Below are positions 1-6,055 of a DNA stretch of 8,485 nucleotides, piece after piece. The first letter of the stretch is position 1. The number at the start of each line of letters is the position of its first letter. Source of the stretch: Pseudomonadota bacterium (GTDB taxonomy: Bacteria > Desulfobacterota > Anaeroferrophillalia > Anaeroferrophillales > Tharpellaceae); NCBI GenBank assembly GCA_015486445.1, contig WFRT01000253.1:1-8485 (forward strand), in the 5' to 3' direction. The notes under the pieces are model-generated. The model had not been told where the DNA came from. It saw only the letters and a program-made list of their open reading frames with translations, and did no database searches. Position numbers and translations under genes: made by a program.

Positions 1-77
1 CAAAAGTCACCAGCCTGGCAAACATGACCGGCCGGCCGGTTTGCTGGTTTTACTCTGCAAAGGGAAAATCAAAGCTC

Positions 78-1145
78 ATGCCCCTGGACCGCAAAAAAAT
101 GATCCTCGTCGTCGATGACGAGGAAGATATCCGCGAAATCCTGGTCGAGACCCTGGAAGGGCTGGGATTCGACCACATGACCGCCTGCGACGGCAGCGAA
201 GCCATCGACCTGCTCGATCAGTATCACAACCTCATCGACGCCATCATCTGCGACCTCAAGATGCCCAACGTTTCGGGCGACCAGGTGATCATTCACGTCC
301 GCCGCCACTACCCGATCATCCCGATCGTCATTCTCACCGGCTTTGCCCAGCTCGACATGGCTCTCGACCATATGCGCCTCGGGGCTTTCGACTACATGAC
401 CAAGCCTTTCCGGGTCCAGGAACTTCTTTTCCTGCTCAACCGCGCCCTCGAATTCAGGGCTCTCCAGGAAGAAAAGCTCGCCTACCAGAACACCCTGGAA
501 GTCAGAATCGAGAAGGTCACCCGGGCCCTGCACAACCGGGTAATTCAAACCGTCAGCTCCTTCATCCTGGCAATCGAGGAAAAGGATCGCTACACCCAGG
601 GCCACTCCAAGCGCGTCGCTCACTACGCCACCTTGATGGCCGACCACCTGGGCCTGACCGACTCCGAACGCCAGGATCTGATTTTTTCGGCCCAGCTGCA
701 CGACATCGGCAAAATCGGCATCTCCGAGCAACTGCTCAACAAGCCCGGCAAACTCGACCCGGACGAATACGAGGTCTTCAAGACCCACCCGGTCAGAGGG
801 GTGAAAATCCTCGAACCCCTCGAATTCCTGGGCCACCTCCTGCCGATCATCGAAGCCCACCATGAGCGCTACGACGGCGGGGGCTACCCCAAAGGTCTCA
901 AAGGCGGGGAGATCCCCTACTTTGCCCGCATCATCGCGGTCTGCGACACCTTCGACGCGATGACCTCGGAACGCTCCTACCGCAGTTCCCTACCCTTCAG
1001 CGCGGCCATCCAGGAGATCCGGGAGAGCTCCGGCACCCAGTTCGACCCCCAGGTCGCCCGGGCCTTCATCCAGGTTCTCGACAAGGTTCGACAGGGCAGC
1101 GAACCGGTACAGCCCGAAGACGACAGCAAGCCGGCAACCGCCTAG
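78..1145 (+). CDS. RpfG-type response regulator with HD-GYP cyclic-di-GMP phosphodiesterase domain
   Basis: This is a two-domain cytoplasmic signalling protein. Numbering is from the ATG at 78 (355 aa). Residues 8-125 form a CheY-like receiver: acidic pair D13/D14, phospho-acceptor D59 in CDLKMP, T87, and K109 in the TKPF motif. A helical, coiled-coil-like linker (about 126-160) leads to an HD-GYP domain with H176, the HD pair H208/D209 followed by IGK, H237, H261/H262 in HHERYDGGGYP, and D290. All expected metal ligands and the GYP motif are present, so an active enzyme hydrolysing cyclic di-GMP under phosphorelay control is likely. The partner kinase is not in the window. The ATG at 78 is preferred because the receiver then begins normally and an AGGG lies at 61-64, though its 13-nt spacing is long. 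An in-frame ATG at 24 would add 18 residues that do not look like part of the domain. The gene ends in a 4-nt overlap with the convergent flavoprotein gene. Confidence 0.93.
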   Translation: MPLDRKKMILVVDDEEDIREILVETLEGLGFDHMTACDGSEAIDLLDQYHNLIDAIICDLKMPNVSGDQVIIHVRRHYPIIPIVILTGFAQLDMALDHMRLGAFDYMTKPFRVQELLFLLNRALEFRALQEEKLAYQNTLEVRIEKVTRALHNRVIQTVSSFILAIEEKDRYTQGHSKRVAHYATLMADHLGLTDSERQDLIFSAQLHDIGKIGISEQLLNKPGKLDPDEYEVFKTHPVRGVKILEPLEFLGHLLPIIEAHHERYDGGGYPKGLKGGEIPYFARIIAVCDTFDAMTSERSYRSSLPFSAAIQEIRESSGTQFDPQVARAFIQVLDKVRQGSEPVQPEDDSKPATA

Positions 1146-1984
1146 AGCCATTCCCCCTCATCCGCGTAGGGCTTGCAGATTGCCGCCAACTCCCCTTTAA
1201 GACTCAAGAACCGCTCCTTCATCCCCTTGAGCCACACCCCGTGACGCCGGGTCTGTTCCTCGGTGAAAAAGATATTGTCTTCCCGGATTTCGATTGCGAG
1301 CCGGGCCTGGCCCTCCGCCAGGGACAGGTAGCCGTCGTTGCGGCAGGCCAGGCACAGAACCCGGTTCCCGCCCAGGAGTTGAACGACATCGCTGCCGCAC
1401 AGGGGGCAGGTCCAGGGCTTGAACCTTCGGGGCTCGTCGCCAAGCAGCTGTTTACCGAGCGCCGCGGCCCGGCCGAGCTGCTCTTCGTTGTCCAGGAAGA
1501 TCTCGCCCGGCAGCGCCCCGAAAAAGATTTCCGAAGCCCGGATGTCGAGCCCCATGATCAGGCTGAAACTGTTCAGCATCAGTTCGCTTATCCCGGCCTC
1601 GTGGGGCAGGCCGGCGGTCACCAGGTTGAGAACCGGTTTGCCCCGAAGATCGAACTTGCCGGAAAAAAGCTGCAGGCAGCGATCCTGAAAAACCTTCAGC
1701 ACCCCGTTGGCACCAAGAAAATAGGTGGGGGTGGCGATGATCAGGGCGTCGGCCCCCGACAGGGCGCCGGCAACCTCGGCATAATCGTCGTCCAGGGGAC
1801 ATTTTCCGGTCATCAGGCAGCTGTAACATCCTTTGCAGGGTTTGATCTGCTTGTCGGTCAGGCGAATCAGCTGCAATTCATGCGGCTGCGGCAGATGCCG
1901 GCAGATCTCCTTGACCAGGATTTCGCTGTTGCCGAGACGGCGGGGCGAAAGCACCAGGGCCACAATTTTTTTGATCTCTCCCAT
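1142..1984 (-). CDS. Iron-sulfur flavoprotein / NADPH-dependent FMN reductase family protein with C-terminal zinc-ribbon-like module
   Basis: This 280-aa protein has the flavodoxin-like fold of the FMN_red family. An N-terminal strand (KIVALVLSPRRLGNS, 6-20) supplies the flavin phosphate loop, and ATPTYFLGANG (84-94) resembles the second FMN-binding loop. Cysteines C50, C53, C56 and C62 form the compact CX2CX2CX5C motif typical of iron-sulfur flavoproteins (Isf), where it binds a [4Fe-4S] cluster. Residues 193-214 carry CPLC...CLAC, a four-cysteine zinc-ribbon or rubredoxin-like knuckle that classic Isf proteins of about 190 aa lack. The role is inferred to be electron transfer or flavin-dependent reduction in an anaerobic cytoplasm; the substrate is unknown. 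The start is well supported by AAGGAGA (1991-1997) six bases upstream of ATG. The gene is transcribed alone, divergent from bacA, with operator-like dyads 68 bp upstream of its start. Confidence 0.9.
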   Translation of the reverse strand: MGEIKKIVALVLSPRRLGNSEILVKEICRHLPQPHELQLIRLTDKQIKPCKGCYSCLMTGKCPLDDDYAEVAGALSGADALIIATPTYFLGANGVLKVFQDRCLQLFSGKFDLRGKPVLNLVTAGLPHEAGISELMLNSFSLIMGLDIRASEIFFGALPGEIFLDNEEQLGRAAALGKQLLGDEPRRFKPWTCPLCGSDVVQLLGGNRVLCLACRNDGYLSLAEGQARLAIEIREDNIFFTEEQTRRHGVWLKGMKERFLSLKGELAAICKPYADEGEWL

Positions 1985-1990
1985 CAGTTC

Positions 1991-1997
1991 TCTCCTT
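1991..1997 (-). promoter_or_regulatory. Ribosome binding site of the flavoprotein gene
   Basis: On the minus strand AAGGAGA lies 6 nt before the ATG whose complement is at 1982-1984. It is a near-perfect Shine-Dalgarno sequence, and it fixes the start codon. Confidence 0.85.
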
Positions 1998-2051
1998 AGA
2001 AATGAATTCCGCGGGGGCCCGGATTGCGTAACCGGCGCCCCCCAAATCTGC

Positions 2052-2095
2052 GTTTATTCCGGGGAATAAACCGGTTTACGGTTTGCCGCATAAAC
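2052..2095. promoter_or_regulatory. Tandem dyad symmetry with four alternating GTTTA/TAAAC half-sites, candidate operator
   Basis: Arms GTTTATTCC (2052-2060) and GGAATAAAC (2063-2071) are a perfect 9-bp inverted repeat around a 2-base centre. A second GTTTA (2074-2078) and TAAAC (2091-2095) form a looser second pair. The two pair centres are about 23 bp apart, roughly two DNA turns. The palindrome AAACCGGTTT (2068-2077) bridges them. The position, 68 to 111 bp upstream of the flavoprotein start, suits a repressor or activator site for that gene. No family of regulator can be named from the half-site alone. An RNA stem (AAACCG, loop GTTTA, CGGTTT; 2068-2084) is an alternative reading. Confidence 0.5.
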
Positions 2096-2110
2096 CCCGG
2101 CGGGGCAAAC

Positions 2111-2131
2111 AAATAGAACCATATTCTATTT
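2111..2131. repeat. Perfect 8-bp inverted repeat (AAATAGAA / TTCTATTT), candidate operator
   Basis: Arms at 2111-2118 and 2124-2131 are exact reverse complements around the centre CCATA. It lies at the left edge of the AT-rich island, between the tandem dyads and the candidate flavoprotein promoter. Its size suits a dimeric regulator binding site, but it could be chance in AT-rich DNA. Confidence 0.4.
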
Positions 2132-2158
2132 CATTGAAACAGCACACGCAATACAAAT

Positions 2159-2186
2159 ACTATAGGTATGAATACGTTGTTGACAA
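2159..2186 (-). promoter_or_regulatory. Weak sigma-70-like promoter candidate for the flavoprotein gene
   Basis: On the minus strand, a TTGTCA -35-like box (complement of 2181-2186) is separated by 16 bp from a TATAGT -10-like box (complement of 2159-2164). The predicted transcript would start near 2152 and run through both dyads before the flavoprotein gene, leaving an untranslated leader of roughly 170 nt. The match is imperfect and lies in AT-rich DNA, where such boxes occur by chance. Confidence 0.3.
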
Positions 2187-2480
2187 ACTGTTTACAAACC
2201 TTGTGCCCATTCTAAACAAGCTAAAATACTGGACTTTTCCAAAACCTGCCGTTTTTTCTAGAGTTATTTATTTTTCCTTTTATTTCAATATGTTACATTG
2301 ACCCTCCGGCACCCGGTTGAATTGACAATCATTTTTCTTCCACCCGGGTCCGCCAACCGGCCCGATTGTTGACAAGTCTGCCCCGGAATCCCCTGCCAAG
2401 AAGGCCGAAAAGAGCTGTCAGCCTGGAGAAATCCCGCCTGAAAGCACATCGTCATGAGAAAAAAGACGAATATCAAATCA

Positions 2481-2499
2481 TGTTCATGGTCACTGAACA
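2481..2499. promoter_or_regulatory. Dyad TGTTCA-N7-TGAACA, candidate operator upstream of bacA
   Basis: Arms TGTTCA (2481-2486) and TGAACA (2494-2499) are exact reverse complements separated by 7 bp. The site is about 137 bp upstream of the bacA start and directly before the run of leader stem-loops. The geometry fits a dimeric transcription factor, but no specific one is identified. Confidence 0.35.
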
Positions 2500-2503
2500 G
2501 ACT

Positions 2504-2590
2504 CCGGCAGAAAAGCTGCCGGGACCCCCGCCCGCAGACTCCGCCGCGGGCCGACCGGTTGACAACCAACCGCACCTCTGTTAACAGGAG
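2504..2590 (+). promoter_or_regulatory. Structured 5' leader of bacA: four consecutive stem-loops or dyads
   Basis: Four self-complementary elements follow each other before the bacA ribosome site. (1) CCGGCAG (2504-2510) pairs with CTGCCGG (2516-2522) over loop AAAAG. (2) CCCGC (2531-2535) pairs with GCGGG (2546-2550). (3) CGGTTG (2556-2561) pairs with CAACCG (2567-2572) over loop ACAAC. (4) The palindrome CTGTTAACAG (2578-2587) is extended by flanking CCT/AGG, with one bulged base, to about 2590. The first and third have tight 5-nt loops and would be stable in RNA. No U-tract follows, so a terminator is not evident. The bacA Shine-Dalgarno lies 33 nt after the last element. A regulatory leader is inferred; it matches no riboswitch class I recognise. 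Confidence 0.4.
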
Positions 2591-2622
2591 GGGCGCTTTT
2601 TCTCACCCAAACCCAGCACCCC

Positions 2623-2628
2623 AGGGAG
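2623..2628 (+). promoter_or_regulatory. Ribosome binding site supporting the TTG start of bacA
   Basis: AGGGAG lies 7 nt before TTG at 2636. The first in-frame ATG is more than 80 codons downstream and would remove the N-terminal active-site motif, so this site and the rare TTG codon decide the start. Confidence 0.75.
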
Positions 2629-2635
2629 ACCACGC

Positions 2636-3430
2636 TTGTCAATCATCAACGCCATCATCCTCGGCATCATCCAGGGCCTGACCGAATTTCTCCCGGTCAG
2701 CAGTTCCGGCCATCTGGTCATCGCCGAGCACCTGCTCCCGGGCTGGCACCAGCCCGGAATCGTTTTCGAGGTTCTCCTCCACCTGGCCACCCTGCTGGCG
2801 GTCATCATCTTTTTCCGCCGCGACCTCTTCAAGCTGCTGCAGTCGCTTTTCTGCTCCGGCCCCGAAAACCGCCGCCAGCGCCGTTTCCTGGCGATGCTGA
2901 TCCTGGCCACGATTCCGACCGGGATCATCGGCCTGGCCGGAAAGAAGATTTTCATCTCGCTGTTCGACCGCCTCGACGTGGTCGGGGCCATGCTGCTGAT
3001 CACCGCCCTGCTGCTCTGGCTGGCGGAAAGCCGCGACCCGGAACACATGCGGGAGCAGGAACTCTCCCCGGGCAAGGCGATCCTCGTCGGCATCGTCCAG
3101 GGGCTGGCGATCCTGCCCGGCATCTCGCGCTCCGGCTCCACCATCTCCTGCGCCATGCTGGCCGGCATCGAGCCCAAAACCGCGGCCCGCTTTTCCTTCA
3201 TCCTGTCAATTCCGGCCATCGCCGGAGCCGCCCTGCTCAACCTGAAAGAGATTCAGGCCATTCCCCCAAGCCAGTTTTCCGCCTGTCTCTGCGGCGCCCT
3301 GGCGGCACTGGTCACCGGCCTGCTGGCCCTGAAACTGCTGCTCATGATTATCGAGGAAAGACGCTTGCGAATCTTTGCCGTCTACTGCGCCGTGGTCGGC
3401 GCCGCGACCCTGGTGCTGGCCCTGGTTTGA
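2636..3430 (+). CDS. uppP: Undecaprenyl-diphosphatase (BacA/UppP family)
   Basis: This integral inner-membrane phosphatase converts undecaprenyl diphosphate to undecaprenyl phosphate, the carrier lipid for peptidoglycan and other envelope polymers. Overexpression of the family gives bacitracin resistance, hence the alternative name bacA. The 264-aa product compares with 273 aa in E. coli. Both family signatures are intact: QGLTEFLPVSSSGH (Q13 to H26, with E17, S23 and H26 at the positions of E. coli E21, S27 and H30) and PGISRSGSTI (161-170, with R165). Long hydrophobic segments occur around 41-60, 86-102, 115-130, 148-162, 184-202, 218-238 and 246-264. It starts with TTG, supported by AGGGAG; TTG may keep expression low. 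A dedA-family gene follows after 83 nt on the same strand, and a structured leader precedes it. Confidence 0.97.
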   Translation: MSIINAIILGIIQGLTEFLPVSSSGHLVIAEHLLPGWHQPGIVFEVLLHLATLLAVIIFFRRDLFKLLQSLFCSGPENRRQRRFLAMLILATIPTGIIGLAGKKIFISLFDRLDVVGAMLLITALLLWLAESRDPEHMREQELSPGKAILVGIVQGLAILPGISRSGSTISCAMLAGIEPKTAARFSFILSIPAIAGAALLNLKEIQAIPPSQFSACLCGALAALVTGLLALKLLLMIIEERRLRIFAVYCAVVGAATLVLALV

Positions 3431-3496
3431 CACCTCTGTCCGGTTAAGCGCAAAACTTAGGCAGAGCGCCTCTTCAGAAACAAAACCCCCGGCCGG

Positions 3497-3502
3497 AAAG
3501 GA
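3497..3502 (+). promoter_or_regulatory. Ribosome binding site of the dedA-family gene
   Basis: AAAGGA ends 11 nt before GTG at 3514. The next in-frame ATG, at 3556, lacks a comparable site and would trim the hydrophobic N-terminus, so GTG is preferred. Confidence 0.6.
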
Positions 3503-3513
3503 CCAGCCCCCAG

Positions 3514-4134
3514 GTGAAAGAAATCTTTTTCAAGCTCGTCGCCGCCATTGTCGCCATGGTCGGCAAGCTGGGCTATACCGGCATCATTGTCATGATGTTT
3601 CTGGAAAGCTCGTTTTTTCCCTTTCCCAGTGAAATCGTCATCCCCCCCGCCGCCTACCTGGCTGAACGCGGCCAAATGAACCTGGCAGTGGTAATCGTCT
3701 GCGGCATCTCAGGCAGCATTTTAGGGGCCCTGTTCAACTACTGGCTGGCCCTCAAGCTGGGGCGGCCGGCGTTGCTGCGCTACGGCCGCATCTTCGGCCT
3801 GACCCCGGAAAAATTCGACCGCAGCGAAGCCTTTCTGCGCCGCCACGGGGTTTTCGGCACCTTTATCGGCCGCCTGATCCCGGTGGTGCGCCAGTATATC
3901 TCGTTTCCCGCCGGCCTGGCCCGGATGCCGCTGCTGCCCTTCATCCTGGCCACCGGGGCCGGGGCCGGAATCTGGGTGCTGATCCTCGCCGCGATCGGCT
4001 GGCTGGTGGGCAACAACCGGGAGTTGATCATGCTCTACTCCCACAAGACCTTCTACCTGCTCGCCCCCCTGATCCTGATAGCCTGCCTGGTCTACATCTA
4101 CCGCCAGAAAAAAAAGCCGGCCCGAAACCGTTAG
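3514..4134 (+). CDS. DedA-family (VTT domain) inner-membrane protein, possible polyprenyl-phosphate transporter
   Basis: This 206-aa polytopic membrane protein has the DedA/SNARE-associated (VTT) signature. Residues 31-40 give ESSFFPFPSE, with acidic E31 and E40 in the re-entrant region. GTFIGRLIPVVRQYISFPAG (115-134) carries R120 and R126 with the six-residue spacing of the essential arginine pair in E. coli YqjA/YghB. Hydrophobic spans follow at about 57-80, 144-166 and 181-196, and the tail is basic (RQKKKPARNR). DedA proteins are linked to membrane integrity and proton-motive-force maintenance, and some members (UptA type) flip undecaprenyl phosphate back to the cytoplasmic face. The position 83 nt after uppP, on the same strand, favours a carrier-lipid role here, but that is inference. 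Start is GTG. A strong hairpin begins 8 nt after the stop. Confidence 0.9.
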   Translation: MKEIFFKLVAAIVAMVGKLGYTGIIVMMFLESSFFPFPSEIVIPPAAYLAERGQMNLAVVIVCGISGSILGALFNYWLALKLGRPALLRYGRIFGLTPEKFDRSEAFLRRHGVFGTFIGRLIPVVRQYISFPAGLARMPLLPFILATGAGAGIWVLILAAIGWLVGNNRELIMLYSHKTFYLLAPLILIACLVYIYRQKKKPARNR

Positions 4135-4142
4135 CCGCGACC

Positions 4143-4167
4143 GGCCGCCGGAAATTTTCCGGCGGCC
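4143..4167. terminator. Strong GC-rich hairpin between convergent dedA and pckA, possible bidirectional terminator
   Basis: GGCCGCCGGAAA (4143-4154) and TTTCCGGCGGCC (4156-4167) are perfect 12-bp arms around one base. An outer CCGCG (4135-4139) can also pair with CGCGG (4174-4178). It lies 8 nt after the dedA stop and 44 nt beyond the pckA stop, where a shared terminator would be expected. Neither strand has a T-tract after the stem, so it is not a textbook intrinsic terminator and may act with Rho or as an RNA 3'-end stabiliser. Confidence 0.5.
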
Positions 4168-4211
4168 CGGGGCCGCGGACGGAAAGATGTCATCTTGCCG
4201 CAAGGCCTGCT

Positions 4212-5861
4212 TCAGCGGCCCGGACACTGCCGGGCAATTTCCGGAGCGATCTTCTTGTTGCCGTAGGCTTTCTCAAAATGATCGGCGAATTCACCGGCCA
4301 GCCGACAGGCCCGCTGATCGTAGGCCCCCCGGTCCCGCCAGGTGTCGCGCGGATTCAGGATTTTGTCCGGCACACCGGGACAGCTCAGCGGGATGGCAAC
4401 GTGAAAAACCGGGTCCTCGACGTACTTAACCTTTTTGAGGTCACCGTTCATCGCCGCCTTGACCAGGGCCCGGGTCAGGTTGATGTCCATGCGCTCCCCC
4501 TCGCCGAAAGGTCCGCCGCTCCAGCCGGTGTTGACGAGAAACACCTCGGCCTGGTGGCGCTCCATGCGCTCACCCAGCATCCGGGCGTAGACATCCGGGT
4601 TGCAGGGCATGAAGGGCTCGCCAAAGAAACGGGAAAAGGTGGTCTGGGGCTCGACGATGCCGGTCTCGGTGCCGGCCAGCTTGCTGGTGTAGCCGAGCAG
4701 GAACCAGAGCATCGCCTGAGCCGGGTTGAGCCGGCTGATCGGCGGCAGCACCCCGTTGGCATCGGCGGTCAAAAAAAGAATGGTCCGGGGATGGCCGGCC
4801 CGCGATGAGGGCTTGATGTTGCTCAACTCGCAGAGGCGATAGGAACCCCGGGAGTTGGGCGTCAGGCGCTCGTCGTCGAAATCGAAATGACCGTCGGGAT
4901 AGACCATCGCGTTCTCAACGATCGAGCCGTGCTCGAGATAGTCGGCCTCGTGCATGATGGCCCGGTAGATCTCGGGCTCCTTGCCGGGGTCGATGTTGAT
5001 CATCTTGGCATAGCAGCCGTTTTCGAAGTTGGCGATACCGTTGTCGCTCCAGCCGTGCTCGTCGTCCCCCAGCAGGGCGCGTTCGGGGTCGGCCGAAAGC
5101 GTGGTCTTGCCGGTGCCCGAAAGCCCCAGCAGCAGGGCCACGTGGCCGTCCGGCCCCTCGTTGGCGGAACAGTGCAGGGGGAGGATGCCGACTGCCGGCA
5201 GCATGAAGTTCATGACCGTGAACATCAGTTTCTTGACGCTGCCGCAATAGGCGGAGCCGTAGACAATGCCGACCCGCTGGTCGAAATCCATGACCACCGC
5301 CATATCCGAGGTCCGGCCGTCCGGCAGGTTCCGCAAGCGCTCCCGGTAGCGAACCCGGTCAAGCTTGTCGTAGGGCAGAACCAGCAGGGTGAATTCCTGG
5401 TCGGCAAACAGGCTGCGCCCGATATCTTCCGGCACCGGGCGAAACATGTTGTCGGTAAAAAGCGCGGTCAGGGCCCGGTCGCTGACCATACGAACCGGCA
5501 GAGCGTAGGTGGAATCGGCCCCCAGGACCCGGTCGGTGACATACAGCCGGTCCTTGCCCGACAAACTCTCCAGGGCGTCGGCAAAAAGCATCTCGAAGGT
5601 CTCTTCCGCAACCGGGATGTTGTTGGGTGAATCCCAGTCGATCAGCCCCTCGCTGGCCGCCCGCCTGACGATCAGGGTGTCCTTGGGGCTGCGGCCGGTC
5701 GATTCGGGCGGCGTCCAGGTCGCCAGGGCGCCGTTGGCGGCCACCAGGACCTCGCGTCGGTCTACCGCGGCTTTGATCATCTCCCGGCGCGAAGGATTTT
5801 CGCAGACCCCGGCCCCGAAACTTTTCAACATCTTGGCAACTGCATCTTTTTTCGTCATCAT
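4212..5861 (-). CDS. pckA: Phosphoenolpyruvate carboxykinase (ATP)
   Basis: This is the cytosolic gluconeogenic enzyme: oxaloacetate + ATP gives phosphoenolpyruvate + ADP + CO2. The 549-aa length is normal for the ATP-dependent family. Visible motifs, at positions close to E. coli numbering, are TGRSPKD (55-61, substrate-binding arginine R57), YGSAYCGSVKK (201-211, metal ligand K211), PLHCSAN (228-234, metal ligand H230), the P-loop GLSGTGKTTL (246-255, K252), and the kinase-2 metal site LLGDDEHGW (263-271, D266/D267). The GLSGTGKTT P-loop and lack of a GTP-type cysteine loop place it with the ATP enzymes. Two tandem ATG codons open the frame; AGGA directly abuts the first and sits 3 nt before the second, so the second (5856-5858) may be the real start. 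The gene converges with dedA, and a MITE-like element lies about 150 bp upstream of it. Confidence 0.98.
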   Translation of the reverse strand: MMTKKDAVAKMLKSFGAGVCENPSRREMIKAAVDRREVLVAANGALATWTPPESTGRSPKDTLIVRRAASEGLIDWDSPNNIPVAEETFEMLFADALESLSGKDRLYVTDRVLGADSTYALPVRMVSDRALTALFTDNMFRPVPEDIGRSLFADQEFTLLVLPYDKLDRVRYRERLRNLPDGRTSDMAVVMDFDQRVGIVYGSAYCGSVKKLMFTVMNFMLPAVGILPLHCSANEGPDGHVALLLGLSGTGKTTLSADPERALLGDDEHGWSDNGIANFENGCYAKMINIDPGKEPEIYRAIMHEADYLEHGSIVENAMVYPDGHFDFDDERLTPNSRGSYRLCELSNIKPSSRAGHPRTILFLTADANGVLPPISRLNPAQAMLWFLLGYTSKLAGTETGIVEPQTTFSRFFGEPFMPCNPDVYARMLGERMERHQAEVFLVNTGWSGGPFGEGERMDINLTRALVKAAMNGDLKKVKYVEDPVFHVAIPLSCPGVPDKILNPRDTWRDRGAYDQRACRLAGEFADHFEKAYGNKKIAPEIARQCPGR

Positions 5862-6009
5862 TCCTACCCGTTTTCCTGGTTCATATTACCGTGGCCCCGG
5901 AAACCCGCCTTCCCCAACCGCCGCAAGACCCCGTCGCAACGACCGGCAGGTTTTCACTTTTCCAGATCCGCCACAACTATTTCCCGGCCCGGCCGGGTAC
6001 CAATTTAGA

Positions 6010-6017
6010 AACAACCA
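6010..6017. repeat. Left 8-bp direct repeat (AACAACCA), target-site duplication
   Basis: AACAACCA directly abuts the left terminal inverted repeat of the 6018-6249 element and is repeated exactly at 6250-6257 directly after the right one. Exact 8-bp duplication at both junctions is what transposition produces. Confidence 0.85.
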
Positions 6018-6042
6018 GTAACTATTCAGCTAAATTCTCTCT

Positions 6043-6055
6043 CCCTTCGGGAGGG
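6043..6055 (+). repeat. Small hairpin CTCCC-TTC-GGGAG inside the MITE-like element
   Basis: A 5-bp perfect stem around a TTC loop lies just inside the left end. The corresponding stretch is missing from the right end, so it makes the left arm longer than the right one. Confidence 0.45.

Larger units (their letters stand above)
2111..2300. other. AT-rich intergenic island
   Basis: A hand count gives about 58 G or C in 190 bases (31%), strikingly below the flanking coding DNA. No credible gene is present. The only sizeable reading frame (2083-2301, TTG start) encodes a tyrosine- and lysine-rich peptide with no recognisable motif and no ribosome site. The island sits between the divergent flavoprotein and bacA genes, so it most likely holds promoters or regulatory DNA; a remnant of transferred DNA is possible. 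From 2301 to 2480 composition rises again, and I see nothing convincing there beyond scattered TTGACA-like words. Confidence 0.6.

Noticed and set aside
69..863. 264-residue open frame on the minus strand opposite the HD-GYP gene
   Set aside because: It is a shadow of the intact receiver/HD-GYP reading frame and has no independent motif.
1241..1999. 252-residue open frame on the plus strand opposite the flavoprotein gene
   Set aside because: The minus-strand product has clear FMN_red and cysteine motifs and a strong ribosome site; the plus frame has neither.
2083..2301. 72-residue frame in the AT-rich island
   Set aside because: It has a TTG start without a ribosome site, biased composition from AT-rich DNA, and overlaps the candidate operator; no family resemblance.
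2322..2397. TTGACA boxes at 2322 and 2369 as -35 elements for uppP
   Set aside because: The sequence 16-18 bp downstream of each is GC-rich with no -10-like hexamer.
2366..2584. 72-residue frame upstream of uppP
   Set aside because: It has no ribosome site or motif, and its span covers the dyad and stem-loop elements; likely random.
4887..5630. 247-residue open frame on the plus strand opposite pckA
   Set aside because: It lies wholly within pckA, which is unambiguous, and shows no domain features.
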